NCBI RefSeq assembly: GCF_900115595.1
Contig: NZ_FOXA01000004.1
Span: 62,001-126,000 of the forward strand
Direction of reading: 5' to 3'
Source of the DNA: Tranquillimonas alkanivorans
GTDB lineage: Bacteria > Pseudomonadota > Alphaproteobacteria > Rhodobacterales > Rhodobacteraceae
DNA length: 64,000 nt
Shown here piece after piece: positions 51,457 through 59,826 of this stretch (its first letter is position 1; every line of letters begins with the position of its first letter). The position numbers and the translations under genes were made by a program. The notes under the pieces are model-generated. The model was not told where the DNA came from. It did no database searches and worked only from the letters and a program-made list of their open reading frames with translations.

Positions 51457-52806
51457 ATGGACATCATCGGACTGCTCCCGTCCTTCGGCGGCTTCATCTA
51501 TACCATCGCCGCTTTCGTCGTGGCGCTCAGCGTCATCGTCGCGGTGCACGAATACGGCCATTACATTGTCGGCCGCTGGTCCGGCATCCATGCCGAGGTG
51601 TTCTCGATCGGGTTTGGCCCGGTACTCGCTTCGCGGTACGACAAGCGCGGGACCAAGTGGCAGATCGCTGCGCTTCCCTTTGGCGGTTACGTGAAGTTCC
51701 TGGGTGATTCCGACCCGTCGAGCGGGCGTGACGCGGCCGCGCTTGACGATTTCGACGCGGAGGAGCGGCGCCGTTCGATGCACGGTGCGCCGCTCTGGGC
51801 GCGGGCGGCGACGGTCGCGGCGGGGCCGGTGTTCAACTTCATCCTTTCGATCTTCGTTTTCGGCGCGACGCTGTTCTTCAGCGGTGTGGCGAGCGACCCG
51901 TTGACCGTGGACGAGGTGCGCCCGCTTCCGGTCGAGGCGCAGGGCCTTCAGCCGGGCGACGAGATCCTGTCCATCGCCGGCTACCCGACGCCTCCGCTGG
52001 ACGAGATGGACGGCTACATGGAGCAGCTCCCGCGTGAGCCGCTTCTGCCTTACGAGGTGCGCCGCGACGGCGAGGTGATCGAGGTGCGCGCCCCGCATCC
52101 CTATCCGCCGCTCGTGGGCGCGGTCAGCCCGCAATCTGCCGCGCTCGATGCCGGACTGCGCGAGGGCGACGTGATCCTGTCGGTCGATGGCGAACCCGTC
52201 TCGGCCTTCGAGGATCTGCGCGCTGTCGTGGGCGAATCCGACGGCGGAACGCTGCTGCTGGAGGTCTGGCGGCCGGGCGCCGGCGGAGGCGAAGTGACCG
52301 AGGTGACGCTGGCGCCGCGTCGCGTCGACCTGCCCACCGGCGACGGCGGGTTCGAAACGCGCTGGCTGATCGGCATCACCAGCGGCCTGTTCTTCGAACC
52401 GGCCACCCAGACGCCGGGCCCGTTCGAAGCGCTGAGCTACGGGGCGCGGCAGACCGTCTCGATCGTGGAGTCCAGCCTGTCGGGCCTCTATCACATGGCG
52501 GTAGGCGCGATCAGCTCGTGCAACCTGAGCGGCCCGATCACCATCGCCCAGACCAGCGGCGACATGGCCAGCCAGGGCGTGTCCAGCTTCATCTGGTTCA
52601 TCGCCGTGCTCTCGACGGCGGTTGGGTTGCTGAACCTGTTCCCCATTCCGGTGCTCGACGGCGGGCACCTGGTGTTCCACGCCTTCGAGGCCGTGGCCGG
52701 CCGTCCGCCCAGCGATCGGGCGATGCGCGTGCTGATGTCGGTGGGGCTGGCGCTGATCGGCACGCTGATGGTCTTCGCGCTGACCAACGACCTGTTTTGC
52801 CCGTAA
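51457..52806 (+). CDS. rseP: RIP zinc metalloprotease RseP
   Basis: A 449-residue site-2 protease of the inner membrane that cleaves anti-sigma factors or signal-peptide remnants. The zinc motif VHEYGHY lies in the first helix (about residue 30), and the second metal motif PVLDGGHL near residue 395. Two PDZ-like segments (about 140-215 and 220-300) sit between. It is nine bases after dxr. Distinct from the CBS-containing M50 protease at 28 kb. Confidence 0.95.
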   Translation: MDIIGLLPSFGGFIYTIAAFVVALSVIVAVHEYGHYIVGRWSGIHAEVFSIGFGPVLASRYDKRGTKWQIAALPFGGYVKFLGDSDPSSGRDAAALDDFDAEERRRSMHGAPLWARAATVAAGPVFNFILSIFVFGATLFFSGVASDPLTVDEVRPLPVEAQGLQPGDEILSIAGYPTPPLDEMDGYMEQLPREPLLPYEVRRDGEVIEVRAPHPYPPLVGAVSPQSAALDAGLREGDVILSVDGEPVSAFEDLRAVVGESDGGTLLLEVWRPGAGGGEVTEVTLAPRRVDLPTGDGGFETRWLIGITSGLFFEPATQTPGPFEALSYGARQTVSIVESSLSGLYHMAVGAISSCNLSGPITIAQTSGDMASQGVSSFIWFIAVLSTAVGLLNLFPIPVLDGGHLVFHAFEAVAGRPPSDRAMRVLMSVGLALIGTLMVFALTNDLFCP

Positions 52807-52884
52807 GTGAAGATCTTTCGGTCACTATTCCGCCTTAATACGCCGCTAGCTCTTCTGTGAAACCACTCACGGACGGAGGCGGTC

Positions 52885-53010
52885 ATGCATAATCTTGAAG
52901 GCAGTGCCAGGGGCCTGTCCCTGATCCTCGGCCTGAACCGGGATGCGCTGATGTTTGCCACGGCCCTCGCGCTGGCGCTTTTTGCGGGCGCTTTCATCGT
53001 CTCTCCCTGA
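52885..53010 (+). CDS. 41-residue single-pass membrane protein
   Basis: A short ORF beginning MHNLEGSARGLSLILGLN with a hydrophobic helix (about 23-39) and ending FIVSP. GGACGGAGGCGG lies just before the ATG. It sits alone between rseP and the terminator ahead of bamA. The clean ribosome-binding site and hydrophobic segment argue that it is translated; the function is unknown. Confidence 0.65.
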   Translation: MHNLEGSARGLSLILGLNRDALMFATALALALFAGAFIVSP

Positions 53011-53050
53011 CAGGCGAATTTTCCGCCGCGATTGCACACGGGACACGACA

Positions 53051-53085
53051 AAGCGGCCGCCTTCGGGCGGCCGTTTCTGTATTTT
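53051..53085 (+). terminator. intrinsic terminator before bamA
   Basis: CGGCCGCC (53054-53061) pairs with GGCGGCCG (53066-53073) around a TTCG tetraloop, followed by TTTCTGTATTTT. It ends the transcript of the pyrH-rseP block and the 41-residue protein. Confidence 0.88.
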
Positions 53086-53112
53086 GACAAGGGGTGGCAT
53101 TACGGCTACTCA
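53084..53112 (+). promoter_or_regulatory. sigma-70-type promoter candidate for bamA
   Basis: TTGACA at 53084-53089 is followed after 17 bases by TACTCA, a weak -10. It begins inside the T-run of the preceding terminator and would start transcription near 53119, about 30 bases before bamA. Confidence 0.4.
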
Positions 53113-53147
53113 CGTTCGCAAACAGAAACTTTACTGGGGTGGTTGTA

Positions 53148-55532
53148 ATGCGGGGATCGGCAGTCGGTGCGGCGCGCCGCGAAACGAAACGTGCGCCGCT
53201 GCGGATGGCGACGACAGCGCTGTACCTCGCGATGGCGGCACCGCTGGCGGTTGTGCCGACGCTGACGCAGGCGCAGGCCTTCAGCTTCACAGACGTGCGC
53301 ATCGAAGGGGCCGAGCGGGTGAGCCCCGGCACCATCCTCAGCTACGCCGAGATCCCGCGCGGGACCGCCGTGGACGCCGCGCAGCTGAACGATGCCTACC
53401 AGCGGATCGTGCAATCGGGGCTGTTCCAGACGGTCGAGCTGGTGCCGCAGGGCAACACGCTGGTGATCCGGGTCGAGGAATGGCCGACGGTCAACCGGAT
53501 CGCGTTCGAGGGTAACAACCGGCTGGATGACGAGGAACTGGCGGCGCTGGTGCAGACCACGCCGCGCCGGGTCTACGACCCCGGCCAAGCCGAGGAAGAC
53601 GCCCGCCGCATCGTCGAGCTTTATGAGCAGCGCGGGCGGCTGGCCGCGACCGTGTCGCCCAAGATAATCGAGCGCGCCGACAACCGCGTCGACCTGGTGT
53701 TCGAGATCGCTGAGGGCGGCGTGGTCGAGATCGAGCGTATCTCGTTCGTCGGCAACCGCGACTTCTCGGACCGCCGTCTGCGCCGGGTGCTGGCCACCAA
53801 GCAGGCGGGCCTGCTGCGCCAGGTCATCCAGCGCGACACGTTCGTGGGCGACCGCATCGCCTTCGACCAGCAGCTTCTGCAGGATTTCTATGCCTCGCGT
53901 GGCTACGTTGACTTCCAGGTGCTCGACGTCTCCAGCGAATTCAGCCGCGAGCGCAACGCCTTCTTCCTGACCTTCAACATCCGCGAGGGCCAGAGCTTCG
54001 ATTTTGGCAACGTCTCCGTGTCGAGCGACATTCCCGGCGTCGACGCCTCGGCCTACCGCCGCGCGGTCGCCTCGGATCCCGGCGACACCTATTCGCCCAC
54101 TCGCGTCGACACCGACGTCGCCCGGCTCGAGCGGCTGGCCATCCAGCGGGGCGAGACCTTCGTGCGCGCCGACCCCGTGATCACGCGCAACGCGCGTGAG
54201 GGCACGCTCGACGTGAACTACGTCCTACGCCGGGGCGAGCGCATCTTCGTCGAGCGGATCGACATCGAGGGCAACCAGACCACGCTCGACCGGGTGATCC
54301 GCCGCCAGTTCCGCACGGTCGAGGGCGATCCCTTCAACCCGCGCCAGATCCGGCAGGCCGCCGAACGCATCCGCGCGCTCGGCTACTTCGAGACGGCCGA
54401 GGTCGAAACCCGGCAGGGCACCGCGCCCGACCAGGTGATCGTCGACGTGGACGTGCAGGAGGCGCCGACCGGTTCGCTCAGCTTCGGCGCCAGCTACAGC
54501 GCCGACAGCGGCCCCGGCCTGAACGTGTCGTTCGCCGAGCGCAACTTCCTCGGCCGTGGCCAGACACTGCGCTTCGAGGTGACGACCGGCGCCGACAGCG
54601 CGTCGAGCGCGATCACCTTCATCGAGCCCTACTTCCTGGGCCGTGACCTGGCCGCGCGCCTCGACGTGTTCTACCGCATCGCCGAACAGGACAATACGCA
54701 GTACAACACGCAGGTCGCGGGCTTCAGCCCCGCGCTGGCCTTCCCGGTGGGCGAGAACTCGCGCCTCCAGCTCCGCTACCGCCTGTCGGAAGAGCGGCTC
54801 TACGGCGTCGACGGCTTCGACCCGGCCGCCCCGGCGGAACAGGATTATTCGTCCGCGATCCTCGAAGAGGAAGAGGGAAGCCAGATCGTCTCCAGCATCG
54901 GCTACACCTACAGCTACGACACCCGCCGCTCCGGCCTGAACCCGAATGGCGGCATCCTGCTCGAGTTCGGACAGGACTTCGCGGGCGTCGGCGGCGATGC
55001 CCAGTACGTGCGTACCGAGGCCAGCGCCACGGTCCAGCGCGAGGTCTGGAACGGGGACGTGCTGCTGCGCGGCGTGGTCGAGGGCGGCGCGCTCAACATG
55101 ATCTCGGACGACAGCCAGGTGACCGACCGCTTCTTCCTGTCCACAAACCAACTGCGCGGCTTCGCGCCCAAGGGCATCGGCCCGAGGGACACAGCCGTGC
55201 CCAACGAGGACGCGCTCGGCGGCAACTACTTCGCCGTGGCGCGGCTCGAGGCCGAGTTCCCGATCGGGCTGCCGGAAGAGTACGGCATCTCGGGCGGGGT
55301 CTTCCTTGACGCAGGCTCCGTCTGGGGGCTCGACAACGTGGACGGCGGCGAGTCGACGACCGACGGCATTGACATCGTCGACGACGACTTCGCGCTGCGC
55401 TCCTCGGTCGGCTTCTCGATCTTCTGGGATACGCCCATCGGTCCGCTGCGGCTGAACTGGGCCGAGGCGCTGCAGCAGGAAGATTACGACGAGACCCAGG
55501 TCTTCAACCTCACGATCGCGACGCAGTTCTGA
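53148..55532 (+). CDS. bamA: outer membrane protein assembly factor BamA
   Basis: A 794-residue outer-membrane insertase. A long signal region (about 1-42, ending QAQA) is followed by five POTRA domains (about 45-430; the first begins FSFTDVRIEGAERV) and a 16-strand C-terminal beta-barrel ending in Phe (TIATQF). Loop 6 has the expected LRGF motif (TNQLRGFAPKG). The ATG at 53148 (MRGSAV) is favoured; GTG 53139 or earlier starts cannot be excluded. It heads the envelope cluster bamA-ompH-fabZ-lpxA-lpxI-lpxB. Confidence 0.95.
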   Translation: MRGSAVGAARRETKRAPLRMATTALYLAMAAPLAVVPTLTQAQAFSFTDVRIEGAERVSPGTILSYAEIPRGTAVDAAQLNDAYQRIVQSGLFQTVELVPQGNTLVIRVEEWPTVNRIAFEGNNRLDDEELAALVQTTPRRVYDPGQAEEDARRIVELYEQRGRLAATVSPKIIERADNRVDLVFEIAEGGVVEIERISFVGNRDFSDRRLRRVLATKQAGLLRQVIQRDTFVGDRIAFDQQLLQDFYASRGYVDFQVLDVSSEFSRERNAFFLTFNIREGQSFDFGNVSVSSDIPGVDASAYRRAVASDPGDTYSPTRVDTDVARLERLAIQRGETFVRADPVITRNAREGTLDVNYVLRRGERIFVERIDIEGNQTTLDRVIRRQFRTVEGDPFNPRQIRQAAERIRALGYFETAEVETRQGTAPDQVIVDVDVQEAPTGSLSFGASYSADSGPGLNVSFAERNFLGRGQTLRFEVTTGADSASSAITFIEPYFLGRDLAARLDVFYRIAEQDNTQYNTQVAGFSPALAFPVGENSRLQLRYRLSEERLYGVDGFDPAAPAEQDYSSAILEEEEGSQIVSSIGYTYSYDTRRSGLNPNGGILLEFGQDFAGVGGDAQYVRTEASATVQREVWNGDVLLRGVVEGGALNMISDDSQVTDRFFLSTNQLRGFAPKGIGPRDTAVPNEDALGGNYFAVARLEAEFPIGLPEEYGISGGVFLDAGSVWGLDNVDGGESTTDGIDIVDDDFALRSSVGFSIFWDTPIGPLRLNWAEALQQEDYDETQVFNLTIATQF

Positions 55533-55534
55533 TC

Positions 55535-56266
55535 ATGATCCATCGCCGCGCAGCCTTTGCGCTCGCGCTGGCCGTCGCGGGGTTGCCCGCGGCGGCGCAG
55601 GACGTGGGCCCGCGCCGCGCCCCTGACGCGGGCGCGCGGCAGCGGGTTGAAGTGCCATCGCCCGTCCTGACCATCGACCAGGACCGCCTGTTCCTCGAGT
55701 CCCAATGGGGCCGCCGGGTGCAGGAGGAGATCGAGGCGCGGTCGGCCGCGCTGGCCGCCGAAAACCGCCAGATCGAGGCGGCGCTGGTGGCCGAGGAACG
55801 CCAACTGACCGAGCGGCGCCGCACGCTTCCGCCCGCGCAGTTTCGCCCGCTGGCCGAAGCCTTCGACCTCAAGGTGCAGCGCCTGAGGGCCGAGCAGGAC
55901 GCCAAGACCCGGCAGCTATCGCGGTTGCGCGAAGAGGCGCGGCGCCAGTTCTACGCGACGGTAGGCGAGATCCTGGGCGACCTCGTGCGCGACCGGGGCG
56001 CCGTGGCGATCCTCGACCGGCGCGCAATCTTCCTGTCGGCAGACGCCATCGACGTCACCGACGAAAGCATCGCCCGTATCGACGGCGTGATCGGCGACGG
56101 GAGCGAGATCATGCCGCTGGACTTCGACACGGCCGCGACACCCGACGAACCGGGTGATCCGGCGACTACGGGGCAGCCCGGCCTGCCGGCCACACCGGGC
56201 GGACCGGCGACGCCGGGGCAGCCCGATTTGCCTGCCGCACCGGCTGAACCGGGCGCGCCGGACTGA
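55535..56266 (+). CDS. OmpH/Skp-family periplasmic chaperone
   Basis: A 243-residue exported protein with a signal peptide (residues 1-22, ending AAAQ) and an OmpH core (about 42-185) beginning VLTIDQDRLFLES. The core contains long charged helices (about 60-130) forming the tentacles of Skp. The C-terminal 45 residues are an unusual Pro/Gly/Ala/Thr tail with repeated PGxPATPG-type units, absent from E. coli Skp. It follows bamA by two bases, fitting a role in delivering outer-membrane proteins. Confidence 0.9.
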   Translation: MIHRRAAFALALAVAGLPAAAQDVGPRRAPDAGARQRVEVPSPVLTIDQDRLFLESQWGRRVQEEIEARSAALAAENRQIEAALVAEERQLTERRRTLPPAQFRPLAEAFDLKVQRLRAEQDAKTRQLSRLREEARRQFYATVGEILGDLVRDRGAVAILDRRAIFLSADAIDVTDESIARIDGVIGDGSEIMPLDFDTAATPDEPGDPATTGQPGLPATPGGPATPGQPDLPAAPAEPGAPD

Positions 56267-56334
56267 CGGCGCTTGTTTCCGCGCCACGCGCTTGCTAGGC
56301 AACCGGCCAAGCCGAGGCCCGAGGAAAGCATCCC

Positions 56335-56787
56335 ATGAGCGATCTCAAGACCGCCGACATCGACCTGATCCAGCGGATCATCCCGCACCGTTACCCGTTC
56401 CTTCTGGTGGACAAGGTGCGCGACATCGACGGCATCAAGAGCGCGGTGGGCGTCAAGAACGTCACCTTCAACGAGCCGCACTTCCAGGGCCACTTTCCCG
56501 GCGCGCCGGTCATGCCCGGCGTCACAATCGTGGAGGCGATGGCCCAGACGGCGGCGGTGATGGTCGGCGTGGGGCAGGACCTGGCCGACAAGAACTTCCT
56601 CGTCTATTTCATGGCGATCGACGGCTGCAAGTTCCGCCGCAAGGTGGTGCCGGGCGACATCCTCGAGATGGCGGTCGAGACCAGGCGCGGTGGCGGCAAG
56701 GTGTGGAAGTTCTCGGGCCGCGCCACCGTCGACGGGGAACTGGCCTGCGAGGCCGAGTTTACTGCGATGATGGACATGCCGAAGTAA
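56335..56787 (+). CDS. fabZ: 3-hydroxyacyl-ACP dehydratase FabZ
   Basis: A 150-residue hot-dog-fold enzyme of fatty acid elongation. The start [18 protein letters not shown] and the catalytic His/Glu in [14 protein letters not shown] and IVEAMAQTA are standard. It lies in the lipid A gene cluster, where it competes with LpxA for 3-hydroxyacyl-ACP. Full length. Confidence 0.97.
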   Translation: MSDLKTADIDLIQRIIPHRYPFLLVDKVRDIDGIKSAVGVKNVTFNEPHFQGHFPGAPVMPGVTIVEAMAQTAAVMVGVGQDLADKNFLVYFMAIDGCKFRRKVVPGDILEMAVETRRGGGKVWKFSGRATVDGELACEAEFTAMMDMPK

Positions 56788-56792
56788 GCCCG

Positions 56793-57590
56793 ATGGCGAT
56801 CCACCCAACAGCCCGCGTGCATCCCTCTGCCGTCGTCGAGGACGGGGCCGAGATAGGTGCAGATGCAACTATCGGCCCGTTCTGCATGATTGGCGGCGGC
56901 GTCCGGCTGGGCGAGGGGGTCGAGATCAAGTCGCACGCGGTCGTCACCGGCCGCACGACGGTCGGCCCCGGAACCGTGATCTTCTCGTTCGCAACGATCG
57001 GCGAGATACCGCAGGACCTGAAATTCGCGGGCGAAGAGACCGAGGCCGTGATCGGCGCGCGCTGCCGCATCCGCGAGCACGTCACCATCAACACCGGCAC
57101 CGCCGGCGGCGGCGGCGTGACCCGCGTGGGCGACGATTGCCTGCTGATGGCCGGGGCCCACGTGGCGCATGACTGCCACGTGGGCAACCGGGTGATCATG
57201 GTGAACAACTCCGCGCTCGCCGGGCACTGCGTGCTGGGCGATGACGTGATCATCGGCGGCCTGTCCGGCGTGCACCAGTTCGTCCGCATCGGCACCGGCG
57301 CGATCATCGGCGCGGTGACCATGGTGACCAGTGACGTGATCCCGCACGCGCTGGTGCAGGCCCCGCGCGGGGAACTCGACGGGCTGAACCTGGTCGGGCT
57401 CAAGCGCAAGGGTGTGAGCCGCGCGGACATCACTGCGCTCCGGGCCGCGTTCCAGATGCTCAAGCAGGGCGAGGGCACGTTCCAGGACCGCGCCCGCCGC
57501 CTGGGCGACGAGACCGAAAGCGATTATGTGCGCGAGATCGTGGGCTTCGTTCTGTCCGAGAGCGACCGCGGTTTCCTCACCCCATCCTGA
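56793..57590 (+). CDS. lpxA: acyl-ACP--UDP-N-acetylglucosamine O-acyltransferase
   Basis: A 265-residue left-handed beta-helix enzyme, the first step of lipid A synthesis. Hexapeptide repeats begin IHPTARVHPSAVVEDGAEIG. The catalytic His is in GAHVAHDCHVGN and the region GLSGVHQFVRIG follows. The start at 56793 is five bases after fabZ; the longer open frame is an overlap with it. Its stop overlaps the lpxI start (TGATG). Confidence 0.97.
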   Translation: MAIHPTARVHPSAVVEDGAEIGADATIGPFCMIGGGVRLGEGVEIKSHAVVTGRTTVGPGTVIFSFATIGEIPQDLKFAGEETEAVIGARCRIREHVTINTGTAGGGGVTRVGDDCLLMAGAHVAHDCHVGNRVIMVNNSALAGHCVLGDDVIIGGLSGVHQFVRIGTGAIIGAVTMVTSDVIPHALVQAPRGELDGLNLVGLKRKGVSRADITALRAAFQMLKQGEGTFQDRARRLGDETESDYVREIVGFVLSESDRGFLTPS

Positions 57591-58414
57591 TGCTGGCGCT
57601 GGTTGCCGGAGCGGGCCGCCTTCCGGTCCTGTTGGCTGATCGGCTGGAGGCCGAGGGCCGCGACTGGCGGCTGTGCGTGCTGGAGGGCGTGACGTCCGAG
57701 GCCGCGGAGGACCGCGAGGCGACGCCGGTCCGGCTGGAGCGGCTTGGGTCTTTCCTGGACGAACTGCGCGAGGCAGGCGTCACCGAGGTCTGCTTCGCCG
57801 GCTCGGTCAACCGGCCCCATCTCGACCCGTCGCAGGTCGAGCCCCGGTCCGTTCCGCTGATCGAGCGTCTGGCCCTCGCCATGCAGGCCGGCGACGATAC
57901 GACGCTGCGCGCGGTGCTGGCGATCTTCGAAGAGGCGGGCCTGACGGTGCGGGCCGCGCACGAACTGCGTCCGGACCTGCTCCCCGCCGCTGGTGTCCTT
58001 TCCCGCGCCGAACCTGACGACCGGGCGCGGTCAGATGCGGCGCGGGCCGCCGATGTCGTTGCCACGCTGGGCGCGGCGGATGTGGGGCAGGGGTGTGTCG
58101 TGGCGCAGGGCCAGGTGCTCGCCGTCGAGGCGCTGGCCGGGACCGACTGGATGCTGGCTTCGCTCACCCGCTTTCCCGCCGAGCGCCGCCCGGATCCGCG
58201 CGCGGGCCGCGGGCTGCTCTACAAGGGTCCGAAGCCGGGGCAGGACCGTCGCGTGGACCTGCCCGCCATCGGGCCCGGCACTGTGCGAGCCGCCGCCGAG
58301 GCCGGTCTTGGCGGCGTGGTGGTCGAGGCGGGGGGCGTGGTGGTGCTGGACCCCGACGCGACCGTGGCGGCCGCCGACGAGGCCGGGCTGTTCCTGTGGG
58401 TCCGCGCGCCGTGA
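57590..58414 (+). CDS. lpxI: UDP-2,3-diacylglucosamine diphosphatase LpxI
   Basis: A 274-residue enzyme (formerly DUF1009) hydrolysing UDP-2,3-diacylglucosamine to lipid X in alphaproteobacteria that lack LpxH. Family blocks are LVAGAGRLPVLLA at the N-terminus, FAGSVNRPHL, GDDTTLRAVL, LLYKGPKPGQDRRVDLPAIG and VVVEAGGVVVLD. It overlaps lpxA and lpxB, consistent with coupled synthesis. Confidence 0.95.
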   Translation: MLALVAGAGRLPVLLADRLEAEGRDWRLCVLEGVTSEAAEDREATPVRLERLGSFLDELREAGVTEVCFAGSVNRPHLDPSQVEPRSVPLIERLALAMQAGDDTTLRAVLAIFEEAGLTVRAAHELRPDLLPAAGVLSRAEPDDRARSDAARAADVVATLGAADVGQGCVVAQGQVLAVEALAGTDWMLASLTRFPAERRPDPRAGRGLLYKGPKPGQDRRVDLPAIGPGTVRAAAEAGLGGVVVEAGGVVVLDPDATVAAADEAGLFLWVRAP

Positions 58415-59565
58415 GGGCGTTCGTGCTGGCGGGCGAGCCCTCGGGCGACCGGCTGGGCGGGGCGCTGATGACCGGCCTGCGCACGCTGTCCCCGGACGTG
58501 GAGTTCGCCGGCATCGGCGGCGTCGAGATGCGGGCGCAGGGGCTCGAGAGCCTGTTCCCGATGGACGAACTCAGCGTGATGGGCATCGCCGAGGTGCTGC
58601 CGCGTTACCGTCACCTGCTTCGCCGGATGCACCAGACGGCGGATGCCGTGCTGGAGTGGCAGCCCGACGTGCTGATCACCATCGACGTGCCCGATTTCGC
58701 CCTGCGCGTGGCGCGCGAGGTCAAGGCGCGCTCGGATATCCGCACGGTGCACTACGTCGCGCCCTCGGTCTGGGCGTGGCGGCCGGGGCGGGCGGCGAAA
58801 ATGGCGCGCTCGATCGACCAGGTGCTGGCGCTCCTGCCGTTCGAGCCGCCCTACATGGAAGCTGCCGGCATGCGCTGCGATTTCGTGGGCCACCCGGTGG
58901 TGTCCGAGCCGGTGGCGAGCGACGCCGAGGCGGCGGCCTTCCGCACCGACACCGGCATCGGGGACGCGCCCATGATTCTTGTCCTGCCAGGGTCGCGCCG
59001 GAACGAGGTTGCGCGCCTCGCGCCAATCTTCGGCGAGGCGCTGCGCCCAGTTCTGGCGCGGCACGCATCAGCCCGCGTCGTCGTGCCCGCCGCCGCGCCG
59101 GTGGCTGCGACCGTGGCCGAGCAGGTGAAGCGTTGGCCGGGCGCGCCGCTGGTGCTCGACCCCTCCGACCTGCCGCGGGCGCAGGCCGCCGAGCGCAAGC
59201 GTCGTGCCTTTGCCGCCGCCGATGTGGCGCTGGCGGCGTCCGGCACGGTGTCGCTGGAGCTTGCCGCGGTCCGCACGCCGATGGTCGTCGCCTATGACAT
59301 GAACTGGATCAGTTGGCAGATCATCTCGCGCATGGTGCGGGTGGACAGCGCGACGCTGGTCAACCTGGTCACCGACAGCAAGGCGGTGCCCGAGTTCCTG
59401 GGCCCGGCCTGCCGCCCGCAGCCCATCGCCGACGCCCTTGACCGCACGCTCGAGGCGCCGGGGAAGCAGCTTGCCGCGCTGGACGCGACGATGGAGGCGC
59501 TCGGGCGCGGCGGAGAGGCACCGGGCCTGCGTGCGGCACGTGCGGTGCTGGACGGGCTGGCGTAG
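58411..59565 (+). CDS. lpxB: lipid-A-disaccharide synthase
   Basis: A 384-residue GT-B glycosyltransferase joining lipid X and UDP-diacylglucosamine. VLAGEPSGDRLGG at the N-terminus, HYVAPSVWAWRPGRA, VGHPVV, LVLPGSRRNEV and AASGTVSLELA are the family blocks. The start is GTG at 58411, overlapping the lpxI stop (GTGA). It ends the lipid A operon; a hairpin follows. Confidence 0.96.
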   Translation: MRAFVLAGEPSGDRLGGALMTGLRTLSPDVEFAGIGGVEMRAQGLESLFPMDELSVMGIAEVLPRYRHLLRRMHQTADAVLEWQPDVLITIDVPDFALRVAREVKARSDIRTVHYVAPSVWAWRPGRAAKMARSIDQVLALLPFEPPYMEAAGMRCDFVGHPVVSEPVASDAEAAAFRTDTGIGDAPMILVLPGSRRNEVARLAPIFGEALRPVLARHASARVVVPAAAPVAATVAEQVKRWPGAPLVLDPSDLPRAQAAERKRRAFAAADVALAASGTVSLELAAVRTPMVVAYDMNWISWQIISRMVRVDSATLVNLVTDSKAVPEFLGPACRPQPIADALDRTLEAPGKQLAALDATMEALGRGGEAPGLRAARAVLDGLA

Positions 59566-59649
59566 CAGGGAGCTGCGGGGCCGCCATGTCGCACTTCCAG
59601 GTTGCGGGGCATTTACCGCTCTCCGCCCGGGTCGTGCAGCGGCCCGGGC

Positions 59650-59678
59650 AGCGCCCGCCCGACCCCCAGGCGGGCGCT
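59650..59678 (+). terminator. hairpin downstream of lpxB
   Basis: AGCGCCCGCC and its perfect complement GGCGGGCGCT enclose a nine-base loop, about 85 bases after lpxB. No T-run follows directly (CTTTTG occurs about 30 bases later). The remaining sequence between lpxB and matB (59566-59826) shows no coding potential I trust. Confidence 0.5.
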
Positions 59679-59826
59679 ATCGCGCCCACCACGGGCGGAC
59701 GCTGCTCTTTTGAAGCTCGTCGTTTTAGTCGTCGGTGACGCGCCCCGGCAGCAGCCCGGCCCTTTACCTCCCGCCCGCGCTCGCGCACAAGTGCGGCCGA
59801 ACAAGGCAGACGGAGGAGGCCCGCTC

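Noticed and set aside
59602-59826. N-terminal extension of the malonate--CoA ligase
   Set aside because: The extension is Pro/Arg-rich junk covering a hairpin; the ATG at 59827 has CGGAGGAGG upstream and yields the family length.
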